A program made the translations under genes and the position numbers. DNA of 44,302 nucleotides from Bacilli bacterium. Lineage in GTDB: Bacteria > Bacillota_I > Bacilli_A > RFN20 > CAG-826. Below, piece after piece: positions 34,309 to 42,824 of this stretch (position 1 is the stretch's first letter; every line of letters starts with the position of its first letter). The notes below the pieces were generated by a model. That model ran no database searches, was not told where the DNA came from, and worked only from the letters and a program-made list of their open reading frames with translations. The stretch lies in NCBI GenBank assembly GCA_017651565.1, contig JAGCCQ010000005.1, positions 1 to 44,302 on the forward strand. The letters run 5' to 3'.

Positions 34309-34737
34309 CTAACGATTCATCTCCTCCAATTTCTTATTCATCTTCTTTGTGACTACACCAGTACAAATATATATAATCAGCCAAGTTAATCCAAAGATTC
34401 CAAAGAAACATCCACTGTAGATTCCAATAATAACAGGATTTAGTGGAATCCAACTATTAATTAAATAACCAATTGTATATGCAAGATAGATTGATATGCC
34501 TTGGAAGAATATCTGTTTGAAGAGCGGCCACTTCTCAATTTGAGGGAAAACACTACTTCCGGCGTGTACAAACGCGATTATGTACGTAGTAACAATTGCT
34601 TTAAATACATCTAAACCACTTAAAACAATTTCAGTTCCACTAGCTTCTAAGATGATATAAACGATACTAGTAACAATTGGCCCTAGTCCAGCAAAGATAA
34701 GACCACGATGTAAATAAGTTCTAACGTATTTATTCAT
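34309..34737 (-). CDS. DUF3021 membrane protein
   Basis: The 142-residue protein has four membrane helices (about 12-30, 45-62, 75-92 and 100-128) typical of DUF3021. Members are usually encoded beside LytTR DNA-binding proteins and are thought to be their membrane partners or inhibitors. I chose the ATG at 34737, one base past the LytTR stop, because the protein then starts at the family's usual point and AAAGGA lies 12 bp before it. A start at 34764 would overlap by 26 bp. Confidence 0.87.
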   Translation of the reverse strand: MNKYVRTYLHRGLIFAGLGPIVTSIVYIILEASGTEIVLSGLDVFKAIVTTYIIAFVHAGSSVFPQIEKWPLFKQIFFQGISIYLAYTIGYLINSWIPLNPVIIGIYSGCFFGIFGLTWLIIYICTGVVTKKMNKKLEEMNR

Positions 34738-34738
34738 A

Positions 34739-35173
34739 CTATAGTCCAATCCTTTCTTTGACATTCTTCAATTCTCTACGAGAAATGTAATCCTTATAGC
34801 CGTTTTGGAACACAACCATAACAGATCCACCAATAGAAGCTATGAATTCTTTGATTTTTTTAATGTTTGCTAAACAAGATTGATTAAGTTTTACAAAATA
34901 TTCGTTGAAAGACATATCTTCAAGTTGATAAAGTCTCTCTTTAAGTTGATACTTCTTCTCATTTATTAAAGCGTATATCTTTCCACCTTCAACAACGAAG
35001 CAACTAACATCCATTGGGTTGATCAAAATACTGGTGTCTTCATAAGTTCCAGTTAGGGATACTCCAGATGAAGATACTAGCTTTTCAATCTGCTCAACTA
35101 AAGAGGTTCTCTCCTTAGAATAAATGATTACTTTTTCTTCTTCGTTCTTGTCAATAAATGTAAAACATTTCAT
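34739..35173 (-). CDS. LytTR-family DNA-binding regulator
   Basis: The C-terminal 95 residues are a LytTR domain: VEGGKIYALINEKKYQLKERLYQLE, then FVKLNQSCLANIKKIKEF and YKDYISRRELKNVKERI. The N-terminal 45 residues are not a receiver domain, so it is not a two-component regulator. It lies with DUF3021 and an ABC exporter, as in LytTR regulatory systems where a membrane protein holds the regulator inactive. The ATG has no ribosome site and sits in an exact 11-bp tandem repeat. Confidence 0.9.
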   Translation of the reverse strand: MKCFTFIDKNEEEKVIIYSKERTSLVEQIEKLVSSSGVSLTGTYEDTSILINPMDVSCFVVEGGKIYALINEKKYQLKERLYQLEDMSFNEYFVKLNQSCLANIKKIKEFIASIGGSVMVVFQNGYKDYISRRELKNVKERIGL

Positions 35174-35193
35174 ATACTAGTTATATACTAGTT
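35172..35193. repeat. Exact 11-bp tandem repeat at the permease-LytTR junction
   Basis: ATATACTAGTT occurs twice without a gap (35172-35182, 35183-35193). It spans the permease stop and the LytTR start. The 11-bp period is one helix turn, and each unit holds the palindrome ACTAGT. It could be a LytTR site. Confidence 0.7.
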
Positions 35194-36000
35194 TATATCA
35201 CTTTTCATTTTCCTTGTAAAGACAAATAACGATAGGCTTACAGCTAAAATCATATAGGCAAGATATAAGCATAAATAGAGGACGCCACGATCTGCAAAGC
35301 TATAAACTGCTGGGTTCATAATTGACTCTAAATCAGTTGGTGTATGAGTAGCTCCTGTAATGCATCTTCCTAAATAAATTGATTCATAAAATGGTAAATA
35401 TCCACATGCAGTTTCAAATCCACCCATCTTATCAATTGGCATCCATGCTCCACCAATGATTCCACTAGCAGAAACAAAGATAGAACATATTGCAGGAGAA
35501 CTCTTATCATTAAGTAATGTTCCAAATAACATACCTAATGCACAGTTAATAATCATCATTGGAAGCATTTCTAAGAACAATAGGCATGCACTTCCAAAAT
35601 CTACAAAGCCTCTACCACTAATTGCACCTGAGATATATCCAGAGGCAATTCCAACAATCATTTGAACAATACCAATAAGTCCGAATGGTAATAAGTAACC
35701 TAAGATAAATTGATATGGTTTTAAAGGTGAAGAGAATAATCTCTTCAAAAATGCACTTTGTCTATCTTTAGAAACTAACAAGGAAGACATAAGCATTAAC
35801 AACGAGAATCCAAATACCATGATTCCAGGAGTTAAGCTCTTTTCATAGAAGATAGGAGTTTCACCGTCTGGAGTGTAATGTAAGATGATATTAAACATAG
35901 CTACCATCATTACAGGGAAGCCTAAGCAGAAGATATATAAAAGAGGATCTCTAATCATTTCTGTTAGATTTCTTTTTGCAAATAACAATACCTTTTTCAT
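35188..36000 (-). CDS. ABC-2 type transporter permease
   Basis: The 270-residue protein has six membrane helices and the ABC-2 pattern, with a cytoplasmic start RNLTEMIRDPLLYIF, the conserved SSLLVSKDRQSAFLKRLFSSP region and a late re-entrant GIIGGAWMPIDKM. It pairs with the ATPase upstream, sharing one base of the start codon (TAATG). The pair forms a half-size exporter; the cargo may be a peptide, lipid or drug. Confidence 0.91.
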   Translation of the reverse strand: MKKVLLFAKRNLTEMIRDPLLYIFCLGFPVMMVAMFNIILHYTPDGETPIFYEKSLTPGIMVFGFSLLMLMSSLLVSKDRQSAFLKRLFSSPLKPYQFILGYLLPFGLIGIVQMIVGIASGYISGAISGRGFVDFGSACLLFLEMLPMMIINCALGMLFGTLLNDKSSPAICSIFVSASGIIGGAWMPIDKMGGFETACGYLPFYESIYLGRCITGATHTPTDLESIMNPAVYSFADRGVLYLCLYLAYMILAVSLSLFVFTRKMKSDIN

Positions 36001-36716
36001 TATTCAACAATGCCTCCTGCAATCTTTACAAACGCTTCTTCAAAAGAAGTTTCATTAGCGTGTTTCTTAATCTCTTCTATTGTTCCGATATCTAATAGAT
36101 GTCCTTTGGCCATAATTGCCACTCTATCACATAAAGCTTCGATTTCTTCTAAGTAATGAGATGTAAGAACAATAGTCATCTTACCTTTTAAGGATTTAAT
36201 GATTTTCCAAAGTTCTCTTCTTGCAAGAACATCAAGGCCTAATGTTGGTTCGTCTAAGAAGATAATCTTTGGCTTAGATATCAATGCGACTGCAATAGAT
36301 AATCTTCTTTGCCAACCGCCACTTAATGTCTTTGCTCTTTTGCTTAAAACATCTTTTAAAGAGAAAGAACTTACGATTGAATCGAAATATTCTTTATCAT
36401 CGATGTCGTATAAACTTGCAAAGAATTCTAAGTTTTCTTTAACAGTTAAGTTCATCGCGACTGATGTTTCTTGAGGAGATACATCAATAATCTTTTTAAT
36501 CTCATCTATTTGTTTTAATGAGTATCCTCCTACTATTGCGTCACCGCCACTTTCTTTAGCTAACCCGGACAAGATTCTTATCAACGTTGTTTTACCTGCA
36601 CCATTAACGCCAAGTAATCCAAAAAGTTCGCCTTCGCTAATCGATAAGGAAACTTCATCTAGAGCTTTTACGGTTTTATAGTTTTTACTAATTTTGTTTA
36701 CTTGAATAATTTCCAT
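36000..36716 (-). CDS. ABC transporter ATP-binding protein
   Basis: The 238-residue ATPase has Walker A GVNGAGKTT, Q-loop SPQE, signature LSGGWQRR, Walker B IIFLDEPTLGLD and H-loop LTSHY. The class is that of exporter ATPases such as CcmA/DrrA. The ATG at 36716 follows GGAGG; the open frame to 36752 has no site. It is the first of four genes with the permease, the LytTR regulator and DUF3021. Confidence 0.93.
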   Translation of the reverse strand: MEIIQVNKISKNYKTVKALDEVSLSISEGELFGLLGVNGAGKTTLIRILSGLAKESGGDAIVGGYSLKQIDEIKKIIDVSPQETSVAMNLTVKENLEFFASLYDIDDKEYFDSIVSSFSLKDVLSKRAKTLSGGWQRRLSIAVALISKPKIIFLDEPTLGLDVLARRELWKIIKSLKGKMTIVLTSHYLEEIEALCDRVAIMAKGHLLDIGTIEEIKKHANETSFEEAFVKIAGGIVE

Positions 36717-36736
36717 AAACTGACCTCCACGCTTAA

Positions 36737-36765
36737 AGCATAATAAAAACAATTTTGTTTGTCAT
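36737..36765 (-). promoter_or_regulatory. ABC-LytTR operon promoter with palindrome
   Basis: ATGACA (36760-36765) and TATGCT (36737-36742) are 17 bp apart on the minus strand. The spacer holds AAACAA-N2-TTGTTT (36747-36760), a perfect inverted repeat suited to a repressor. Confidence 0.6.
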
Positions 36766-36806
36766 AAATTCTCACTATTCGGTTATTTTTGCTTGCTAAG
36801 CGGTAA

Positions 36807-36827
36807 TAAAAAAGCACCTTTCGGTGC
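36807..36827 (-). terminator. Terminator of the phosphatase-superfamily gene
   Basis: Minus-strand GCACC and GGTGC with a GAAA tetraloop (36814-36827) are followed by TTTTTTA, five bases after the stop. Confidence 0.9.
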
Positions 36828-36831
36828 CTAA

Positions 36832-37935
36832 TTACTTGTTATATACGCTTACATCAATGAGCATTTCATCTTCTGTAAATCCAGCATGTGTACCTTTTAG
36901 GTACTCTAGTCGTTTGAACTGCCCACTAGCTACTAATGTGTATTCATCTTTAGAGATTGCAATATAATCTCCAAGCATATCATCGAACAATGGATGAGGT
37001 TTTCCTTCGCCGAATATTTTTTGATCTAGCATTTCTTGCTTTGATAATAATTCGAAGTGATTTCCATATAGTTCTAAGAACATCTTCTTAAATTCAGCCA
37101 AGTATTCAGGTTTAACAAAGAATTGAGTACTTCTTTTTTCTCCACAAACAGGTCTTCTTAACATACTTGTGAGTTTTGGATAATCACAAATATCGAAATA
37201 TTTAACATTAACTTGTCCATGATCTGCATAAGTTATGAATAATGTGTCTGGATTTTCTTCCACCATTCTTTCAACGAATTTATCGATGTCGTTGCACATT
37301 TTATTAACAACCGGTGCATCTACACCAAATTCATGCATTTCCTTGTCTGGTGAGTCAAAATAGTAATAAATAAAGCATTTCTCTACACCTTTAATAGCGT
37401 TAGTTAACTTTTCATAGCTATCATCAAGTTCTTTTGGTCCATCAAACTGAATTGGGTATCTTTGCATTAAGAATGCGTTATTAGATGGATCTTTTTTATT
37501 GATTAAGTCACAAATTGACTCATATTTTAAGATTTCTCTAACAGGTTTTGTTTCAAGCTTTTCATCAGTGTTATAGTCAACATTAAGGAAAAGAATTACA
37601 TTCTTATCTAATTCTTTAAAATATGCGCTCCATGCAGTCCAACCAGTTTCTATAGGATATCTTCCAGTAAGAACTGCTGTTGTTGCAGCTGCTGTTGTTG
37701 GTGGGAATGTAGATTGTATTGTGAAAGAATAATTCTTTCTAATAAACGAATCTTCACTTAAATGTCTTTTAATGATTGCTTTTCCCATTCCATCAAAAAG
37801 CATAAACACTATTTTCTTATGTCCTTTTAAGACTTCATCTAATTCAGGAATGGTTTCATGGAATGAATCTACTCCATAGTGTTTAAGGAATGAGTTGGAA
37901 AAATTTACTAAATTGTATTTGCTTAACTTTATCAT
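36832..37935 (-). CDS. Alkaline-phosphatase-superfamily phosphodiesterase/pyrophosphatase
   Basis: The 367-residue protein has the metal sites of the nucleotide pyrophosphatase/phosphodiesterase branch: Asp48 in FDGMG, the threonine nucleophile in TFPPTTAA (80-81), DSPDKEMH, TYADHGQ and the final histidine in GTHAGF. No signal peptide or anchor is seen, so it appears cytoplasmic. The substrate may be a nucleotide, phosphonate or phospholipid headgroup. TATAAT ends only 6 bp before the ATG, which predicts a transcript starting at the A of the start codon. Confidence 0.88.
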   Translation of the reverse strand: MIKLSKYNLVNFSNSFLKHYGVDSFHETIPELDEVLKGHKKIVFMLFDGMGKAIIKRHLSEDSFIRKNYSFTIQSTFPPTTAAATTAVLTGRYPIETGWTAWSAYFKELDKNVILFLNVDYNTDEKLETKPVREILKYESICDLINKKDPSNNAFLMQRYPIQFDGPKELDDSYEKLTNAIKGVEKCFIYYYFDSPDKEMHEFGVDAPVVNKMCNDIDKFVERMVEENPDTLFITYADHGQVNVKYFDICDYPKLTSMLRRPVCGEKRSTQFFVKPEYLAEFKKMFLELYGNHFELLSKQEMLDQKIFGEGKPHPLFDDMLGDYIAISKDEYTLVASGQFKRLEYLKGTHAGFTEDEMLIDVSVYNK

Positions 37936-37941
37936 AGGAGA

Positions 37942-37947
37942 ATTATA
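37942..37947 (-). promoter_or_regulatory. -10 box for a leaderless mRNA
   Basis: A consensus TATAAT on the minus strand ends 6 bp before the ATG at 37935, so the +1 base would be the A of the start codon. The -35 match (TTTAAA at 18 bp) is weak. Confidence 0.65.
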
Positions 37948-38042
37948 TTAACATACTTTATTATATTTAAAATAGTTTTATTATAAAAATTTTATAAATT
38001 TTTGTAATTACTAGAAATTACGCTTTCTGATTTACCTTAAAT

Positions 38043-38627
38043 TTAGTTATAAACAACTCTTATTTTAGTATATCTTGAACTATGCATCTCATTATTTGAA
38101 TCAGATACTTTATATTCTTCTTCATGTAAAAAATAAGTTACATAGCCATAATCATCCCATTCATAACATTCATGAATTTCTTGTGAGGATTTATATCCGT
38201 GATCTTTATCTTCACTTTTATAAGCCCAATCCAAACTAAAGGGATTTACGTAATATTTTACTTCTGTATCAGATAGAGTATCTTCATAGAAGAATTCATC
38301 AAAACAAGAAAGATGCACATAATTTAAAAGGTACATGAATTGCGAATCGGCTTTTGAATCATTCTTATCACTACCACTAACCCATGAACCGTTTTCTTTA
38401 ACATATATGCCACTGCATTTTAAGCCTTTCTTCTCTGGTTCGATATTGGTACCCTTAGTTATTTCGCTATTCACATAGGATAGCTTGGCTTTTTTGTAGT
38501 TATCTTTAAAATCAATGTTACCTATTTTCTCAACAAATTTTTCCTTTGTTGTTTTTGTACCTTTACTACAAGAGCAAATAGAAGTAACTATAATAAGTCC
38601 TATTGTAATTTTTGATAATTTCTTCAT
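38043..38627 (-). CDS. Lipoprotein, paralogue of 38763-39338
   Basis: The 194-residue protein has a lipoprotein signal: a charged start, a hydrophobic core and ICSC with C20 as the likely lipidated cysteine. The mature part shares GTKTTKEKFVEK, KENGSWVSGSDKND and YEWDDYGYVTY with its neighbour. I do not recognise the family, and it has no enzyme motif. It should be on the outer face of the membrane. GGGGGG is the ribosome site. I see no clear terminator in the 107 A+T-rich bases downstream. Confidence 0.87.
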   Translation of the reverse strand: MKKLSKITIGLIIVTSICSCSKGTKTTKEKFVEKIGNIDFKDNYKKAKLSYVNSEITKGTNIEPEKKGLKCSGIYVKENGSWVSGSDKNDSKADSQFMYLLNYVHLSCFDEFFYEDTLSDTEVKYYVNPFSLDWAYKSEDKDHGYKSSQEIHECYEWDDYGYVTYFLHEEEYKVSDSNNEMHSSRYTKIRVVYN

Positions 38628-38652
38628 AACAAGCCCCCCTTGTATTTCTAAA

Positions 38653-38680
38653 AAGATAGCATTTTAGCAAAATAAAACAA
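38653..38680 (-). promoter_or_regulatory. Promoter of the 38043-38627 lipoprotein gene
   Basis: TTGTTT (38675-38680) and TATCTT (38653-38658) are 16 bp apart on the minus strand. The same two hexamers at the same spacing precede the paralogous gene. Confidence 0.65.
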
Positions 38681-38734
38681 AGAAGTTTTATTATCTAGAC
38701 GTATTCTTTATTCTTTAAGACTTTAGAATATAAA

Positions 38735-38760
38735 GCAAAAAAGGAACTTCTCGTCCCTTT
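38735..38760 (-). terminator. Terminator of the 38763-39338 lipoprotein gene
   Basis: Minus-strand AAAGGGAC and GTTCCTTT (38740-38760, one wobble, loop GAGAA) are followed by TTTTTTGC. Confidence 0.85.
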
Positions 38761-38762
38761 CT

Positions 38763-39338
38763 TTACTTATAAGTAATCTTTATTTTTAATATTGAAGCTC
38801 TAACAGTGCTTTTATCATTAATATCCTTTTGATCATCCTTTATTTCTAAATAAGTTAAATAGCCATAATCATCCCATTCGTAATAAGTGTAATAATTTTC
38901 TTTAACTATTTCGGTTCTAGTATTAACTGTTGTTGCTTCATAGCTATATTCATACGCAAAAGGACGTATATAATAAGTTTCTTTCTCATTTTGCAAATTA
39001 GAATCAAAACGAATAGAGGATTCAATTGAGTTAGGATCTAATTTATCAAAATAAAAATAATATAAGCTATCTGCTTCAGCATCGTTCTTATCGCTACCAC
39101 TAACCCATGAACCGTTTTCTTTAGCATAAATGCCTGCATATTGACGATTCTCTTTTTTGCCATCAGCAAATGTTACTGATAAAACGTATGTAAATTTAGC
39201 TTGTTTGTATGAGTCATTAGAATCAATTTCTTCTACTTTCTCTATAAACTTTTCTATTGATACTTTAGTGCCTTTGCCGCATGAGCAAAGAGAAAATAGA
39301 GCAACAACTCCAATTATACCTTTAGATAATACCTTCAT
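38763..39338 (-). CDS. Lipoprotein, paralogue of 38043-38627
   Basis: The 191-residue protein has a lipoprotein signal ending LCSC (C20). It shares with its neighbour the KENGSWVSGSDKND segment, the KQAKFTYVLS-like strand and the YEWDDYGYLTYLEIKDD end. The pair is a tandem duplication that has diverged mostly between the shared blocks. GGGGAG precedes the ATG. The function is unknown. A Lit-like enzyme elsewhere in the window could modify the acylated N-terminus. Confidence 0.87.
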   Translation of the reverse strand: MKVLSKGIIGVVALFSLCSCGKGTKVSIEKFIEKVEEIDSNDSYKQAKFTYVLSVTFADGKKENRQYAGIYAKENGSWVSGSDKNDAEADSLYYFYFDKLDPNSIESSIRFDSNLQNEKETYYIRPFAYEYSYEATTVNTRTEIVKENYYTYYEWDDYGYLTYLEIKDDQKDINDKSTVRASILKIKITYK

Positions 39339-39363
39339 ATGTTCTCCCCTAATAACCGTTTAA

Positions 39364-39391
39364 AAGATATCACTTTAATGTATTAAAACAA
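39364..39391 (-). promoter_or_regulatory. Promoter of the 38763-39338 lipoprotein gene
   Basis: TTGTTT (39386-39391) and TATCTT (39364-39369) are 16 bp apart. The -35 box lies within the last codons of the radical-SAM gene. Confidence 0.65.
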
Positions 39392-40246
39392 AGAAATTTG
39401 TTCAAACTTTTCTGGATATTTTCTTAAATAAGCAAACACTTCATTAATTTCGCACATAATACTATGTTTCTTACATCTATCGATAATTATCTTTGAAAGA
39501 ATTTCGTTTTTATTTGAAGATACTTCATATTTATTTCCATACTGTTTAATATATTTCTCTTTTAATCCTGGAAAACTCTTATCTAAACATTCATAGAAAT
39601 ATTCCCTATTCCCTTCTCTTAGTGTCAAGCCTATTCCAAAGAACAATATTCCTTTAACGTCATTCTCTATACATATATCCATTAATGTATTAACGTTTTC
39701 TTTACTATCGTTAATAAAAGGTAAGAATGGACATAGCCACACAACTGTAGGAATACCTAATTCTTTACATTTTCTAAGTACTTCAACACGTTTTGATGTT
39801 GGACATACATTTGGTTCAATTCTCTTACAAAGTTCATCGTCAGCAGTTGTTAAAGTTATTTCTACTACAGCTTTGCTATCTTTATTTATCTCATTAATTA
39901 AATCTATATCTCTAAGAATTAAATCACTCTTAGTTTGAATAGCTACGCCACAATGATGCTTTAAAATAACTTCTAAACACTTTCTTGTGTATTCAATTTC
40001 TTTTTCGACATGGTTATATGGATCTGTCATTGAGCCTGTCCCTATCATACAAGGCTTTCTTTTCATAGAAAGTTCTTTATCTAACTGTTTAGGAGCATCT
40101 TCTTTAACTTCAATATCCGCAAAGTTGTGATTAATTTGATAACATTTGCTTCTTGAATCACAGTATATACAACCATGAGTGCACCCACGATATATATTCA
40201 TTCCATTTTGCGGAGAAAGAATTGATTTATACTTTCTAAAGAACAT
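39383..40246 (-). CDS. Radical-SAM protein of the SPL/Rv2578c-like family
   Basis: The 287-residue protein has the cluster motif CTHGCIYC near residue 22, which binds a 4Fe-4S cluster and S-adenosylmethionine. It continues with DSRSKCYQ, TGSMTDPYNHVE and IQTKSD, which mark the spore-photoproduct-lyase-like clade without the photolyase substrate. Many members remain uncharacterised; DNA-lesion repair is possible but not shown. An extended -10 box ends 6 bp before the ATG, so the mRNA is probably leaderless. Confidence 0.88.
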   Translation of the reverse strand: MFFRKYKSILSPQNGMNIYRGCTHGCIYCDSRSKCYQINHNFADIEVKEDAPKQLDKELSMKRKPCMIGTGSMTDPYNHVEKEIEYTRKCLEVILKHHCGVAIQTKSDLILRDIDLINEINKDSKAVVEITLTTADDELCKRIEPNVCPTSKRVEVLRKCKELGIPTVVWLCPFLPFINDSKENVNTLMDICIENDVKGILFFGIGLTLREGNREYFYECLDKSFPGLKEKYIKQYGNKYEVSSNKNEILSKIIIDRCKKHSIMCEINEVFAYLRKYPEKFEQISLF

Positions 40247-40252
40247 ATTACC

Positions 40253-40261
40253 ATTATAACA
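40253..40261 (-). promoter_or_regulatory. Extended -10 promoter of the radical-SAM gene
   Basis: The minus strand reads TGTTATAAT, ending 6 bp before the ATG at 40246. It immediately follows the T tract of the feo terminator. Confidence 0.7.
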
Positions 40262-40293
40262 AAAAACAGCGCCGAATATAATTCGACACTGTT
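40262..40293 (-). terminator. feo operon terminator
   Basis: Minus-strand arms AACAGTGTCGAA and TTCGGCGCTGTT (12 pairs, two wobbles, 5-nt loop) are followed by TTTT, which merges into the next promoter. Confidence 0.88.
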
Positions 40294-40317
40294 ACCTATT
40301 TAGGAGAGATAGGAAGT

Positions 40318-40509
40318 TTATTGTTTAGGAAATTCCTTATAGAATTCCTTCAATAACTGTTTTTTGCTTTTGTGGCAATATGCACAATCTCCTGTAGGAA
40401 GTTGATGCACTCTTTTATATATGTAAACCCCAATAACCGCACTTAAAAAGATTAGTGTTGCTATTACAACTAAAATTTCAATCCAAAGTGTATCAGGGTT
40501 AGTAAACAT
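40318..40509 (-). CDS. FeoB-associated Cys-rich membrane protein
   Basis: This 63-residue protein has one membrane helix (about 9-31) and a short tail with CAYC (C42, C45). Such proteins follow feoB in many Firmicutes and are thought to play the part of FeoC, perhaps by sensing iron or redox state. It starts one base after the feoB stop, with AAGGTGG as ribosome site. Confidence 0.88.
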   Translation of the reverse strand: MFTNPDTLWIEILVVIATLIFLSAVIGVYIYKRVHQLPTGDCAYCHKSKKQLLKEFYKEFPKQ

Positions 40510-40510
40510 A

Positions 40511-42823
40511 TTAAGCCACCTTTACTTTTTTATTATTTAAATAACGGATTAAGAATATAGAACCTACTCCTAATCCAATTAAGACAAGAGTTACTGGAAT
40601 TGCCCAAGCAAGTGAATCAGCAGAGAACATTGATAAGAAGCAATATACAAATGTTGAACCAAGTAATGAAGTTACAATCCAGAATAATAATGTCCATTTG
40701 AATGTACCTTCTTTAAGTTCTGCTTTAGCAGTTGCACAAGCAGCAAAGCAAGGAATAGTTAACATATTGAATGCGATGAATGAGATGCAACCTTGCCAAG
40801 TAATACCTGATGCTTGAATCATAGTTACTACAGCAGTAACACCTTCTTCATCTGCTTCAAGAGCTTCTAAGATTGCTGGATCTACGTTACCACTATTAAT
40901 GTAAGCAACTGCAGCTGCACCTAAAGCAATGAATGTTGCGATAACATCTTCTTTAGCAATTAAACCTGTAATTGCAGCAACTGCGAATACCCAGCCAATA
41001 GAAGTAAGTTGGGAGCCAAAACCTAATGGAGTGAAGATTGGTTGAATTAACATACCGATAGAGCCAAGAATTGAATCTTGCATACTATCTACCATATGCC
41101 AGTTCCATCCAAAGCTAGATAAGAACCAAATAACAATTTGAGAAGCTAAGATAATTGTGAAAGCTTTCTTAACGAAGTGTTTTGCTTTATCCCATAAGTG
41201 AATCATTAATGATTTAAATTGAGGCCAGTGATATTGTGGTAACTCCATTATAAATGGAGCAGCATCACCTTTAAGAGTTGTATGTCTTAAGAATAAGACT
41301 GCAACAATAGCGACGATAATGCCTAAGCAATACATTGAGTAAGTGATTAAATCAACATTGCCAAATCCAAATTGTTCTGCGATACCACCAGCGATAGCGA
41401 CTAAGATAGGAAGTTTAGCACCACATGAGAAGAAAGGAATAACTCTAATTGTAGAAATCTTTTCATTCTCATCTGCTAAAGTTCTTGTATTAACCATTGC
41501 AGGAACAGAACAGCCAAAGCCCATAATCATAGGAATGAATGCTCTACCTGATAAACCAAATTTTCTAAAGATTCTATCTAAGATAAATGCGACACGAGCC
41601 ATATAACCCGTATCTTCCATAATCGAGAAGAACAAGAATAAGACTAAGATTTGTGGTAAGAATCCTAAAATAGCGAATAATCCTGATAAAACACCATCAC
41701 ATAAGAATCCAGTTAACCAGTGTCCTTCGCCTAAGCCACTTTCCATCGCACCACCAACTGCTTCTATAATGCCGCTAAATGACATATCAAAGAAATTAAA
41801 TAAGATAACACCAGGAGAGTTGATTCCGGCATCTGTCCAGAACAATCCTTCGTACATTGTTCCTTCAAAAGAAGGAACTACGTCTTCAAATAAGCCACCT
41901 AAGAAGAATAAATTCTCAGAGAATGTAAAGTGGAATACTAAGAATAAGATTGCAGCAAAGATTAATAAACCAAATACTTTATGTGTTAAGACCTTATCTA
42001 TACGGTCTGATTTATTTTCTTTTTGATTTTCATCAGGTTTTGGTTCATGTCTAGTAATTGCCTTAGCAAAGTTCTTAGAAATGTATTGATATCTTTCATC
42101 AGCGATAATAGCTTCGATATCATCACCAAAAGTTTCATCATTAAATGTTTTCTTGAAGTCATCTACCATAGGTAAGAGATCTTCATGCATTTTAGTTTCG
42201 ATTTCATCGTTTTCCACTAATTTAATAGCGTGGAATAATGGGTTTTCAACATTCTTACCTTTAAAAGCAATCTTTACATCACCAATAAGATGATTTAAAT
42301 CTTTATGATAAATAATTGAACTACCATCTCTATGAGATTGGCTTGCTTTAAAAGCAACTTTCATCAAATCTTCTAAATTAGATTCTTCAAGAGCGCTGAT
42401 TTTAACAACTGGCACTCCAAGTCTATCACTTAAGATCTTTTCATCTAATTTATCGCCTGCTTTTTCAAGGACATCCATCATATTAACTGCAACAACAACT
42501 GGAACATCAATTTCAAGTAATTGGCTAGTTAAATAGAGGTTTCTTTCTAAGTTGGTTGCGTCAACGATATTAATGACACAATCAGGTTTTTCATCTAAGA
42601 TGTAGTTTCTGGAAACTACTTCTTCACTTGTATATGGTGATAAAGAATAAATTCCTGGTAAATCGATAATAGAGATAGGTTCACTTAATTTCTTATAAAC
42701 CCCGTTTTTCTTTTCAACAGTAACGCCTGGCCAGTTACCAACATGTGCAGTTGAACCAGTTAAGTTATTAAATAATGTGGTTTTACCACAGTTAGGATTA
42801 CCAGCTAATGCAAAACGTTTCAT
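40511..42823 (-). CDS. feoB: Ferrous iron transporter FeoB
   Basis: FeoB imports Fe2+ across the membrane, gated by an N-terminal G domain. G motifs GNPNCGKTT, DLPGIYSL and NMMD are present in the first 125 residues. About ten helices follow from residue 285, including the Cys/Gly-rich segments MIMGFGCSVPA and FFSCGAKLP. The 770-residue length is normal. I chose the ATG at 42823, 9 bp from AAGGAGG; the one at 42832 lies directly against that site. The two FeoA genes upstream are cotranscribed. Confidence 0.96.
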   Translation of the reverse strand: MKRFALAGNPNCGKTTLFNNLTGSTAHVGNWPGVTVEKKNGVYKKLSEPISIIDLPGIYSLSPYTSEEVVSRNYILDEKPDCVINIVDATNLERNLYLTSQLLEIDVPVVVAVNMMDVLEKAGDKLDEKILSDRLGVPVVKISALEESNLEDLMKVAFKASQSHRDGSSIIYHKDLNHLIGDVKIAFKGKNVENPLFHAIKLVENDEIETKMHEDLLPMVDDFKKTFNDETFGDDIEAIIADERYQYISKNFAKAITRHEPKPDENQKENKSDRIDKVLTHKVFGLLIFAAILFLVFHFTFSENLFFLGGLFEDVVPSFEGTMYEGLFWTDAGINSPGVILFNFFDMSFSGIIEAVGGAMESGLGEGHWLTGFLCDGVLSGLFAILGFLPQILVLFLFFSIMEDTGYMARVAFILDRIFRKFGLSGRAFIPMIMGFGCSVPAMVNTRTLADENEKISTIRVIPFFSCGAKLPILVAIAGGIAEQFGFGNVDLITYSMYCLGIIVAIVAVLFLRHTTLKGDAAPFIMELPQYHWPQFKSLMIHLWDKAKHFVKKAFTIILASQIVIWFLSSFGWNWHMVDSMQDSILGSIGMLIQPIFTPLGFGSQLTSIGWVFAVAAITGLIAKEDVIATFIALGAAAVAYINSGNVDPAILEALEADEEGVTAVVTMIQASGITWQGCISFIAFNMLTIPCFAACATAKAELKEGTFKWTLLFWIVTSLLGSTFVYCFLSMFSADSLAWAIPVTLVLIGLGVGSIFLIRYLNNKKVKVA

Positions 42824-42824
42824 A

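Noticed and set aside
36747..36760. Fur box in the ABC operon promoter
   Set aside because: AAACAA-N2-TTGTTT does not match a Fur, Zur or PerR box; it is kept only as an unnamed palindrome.
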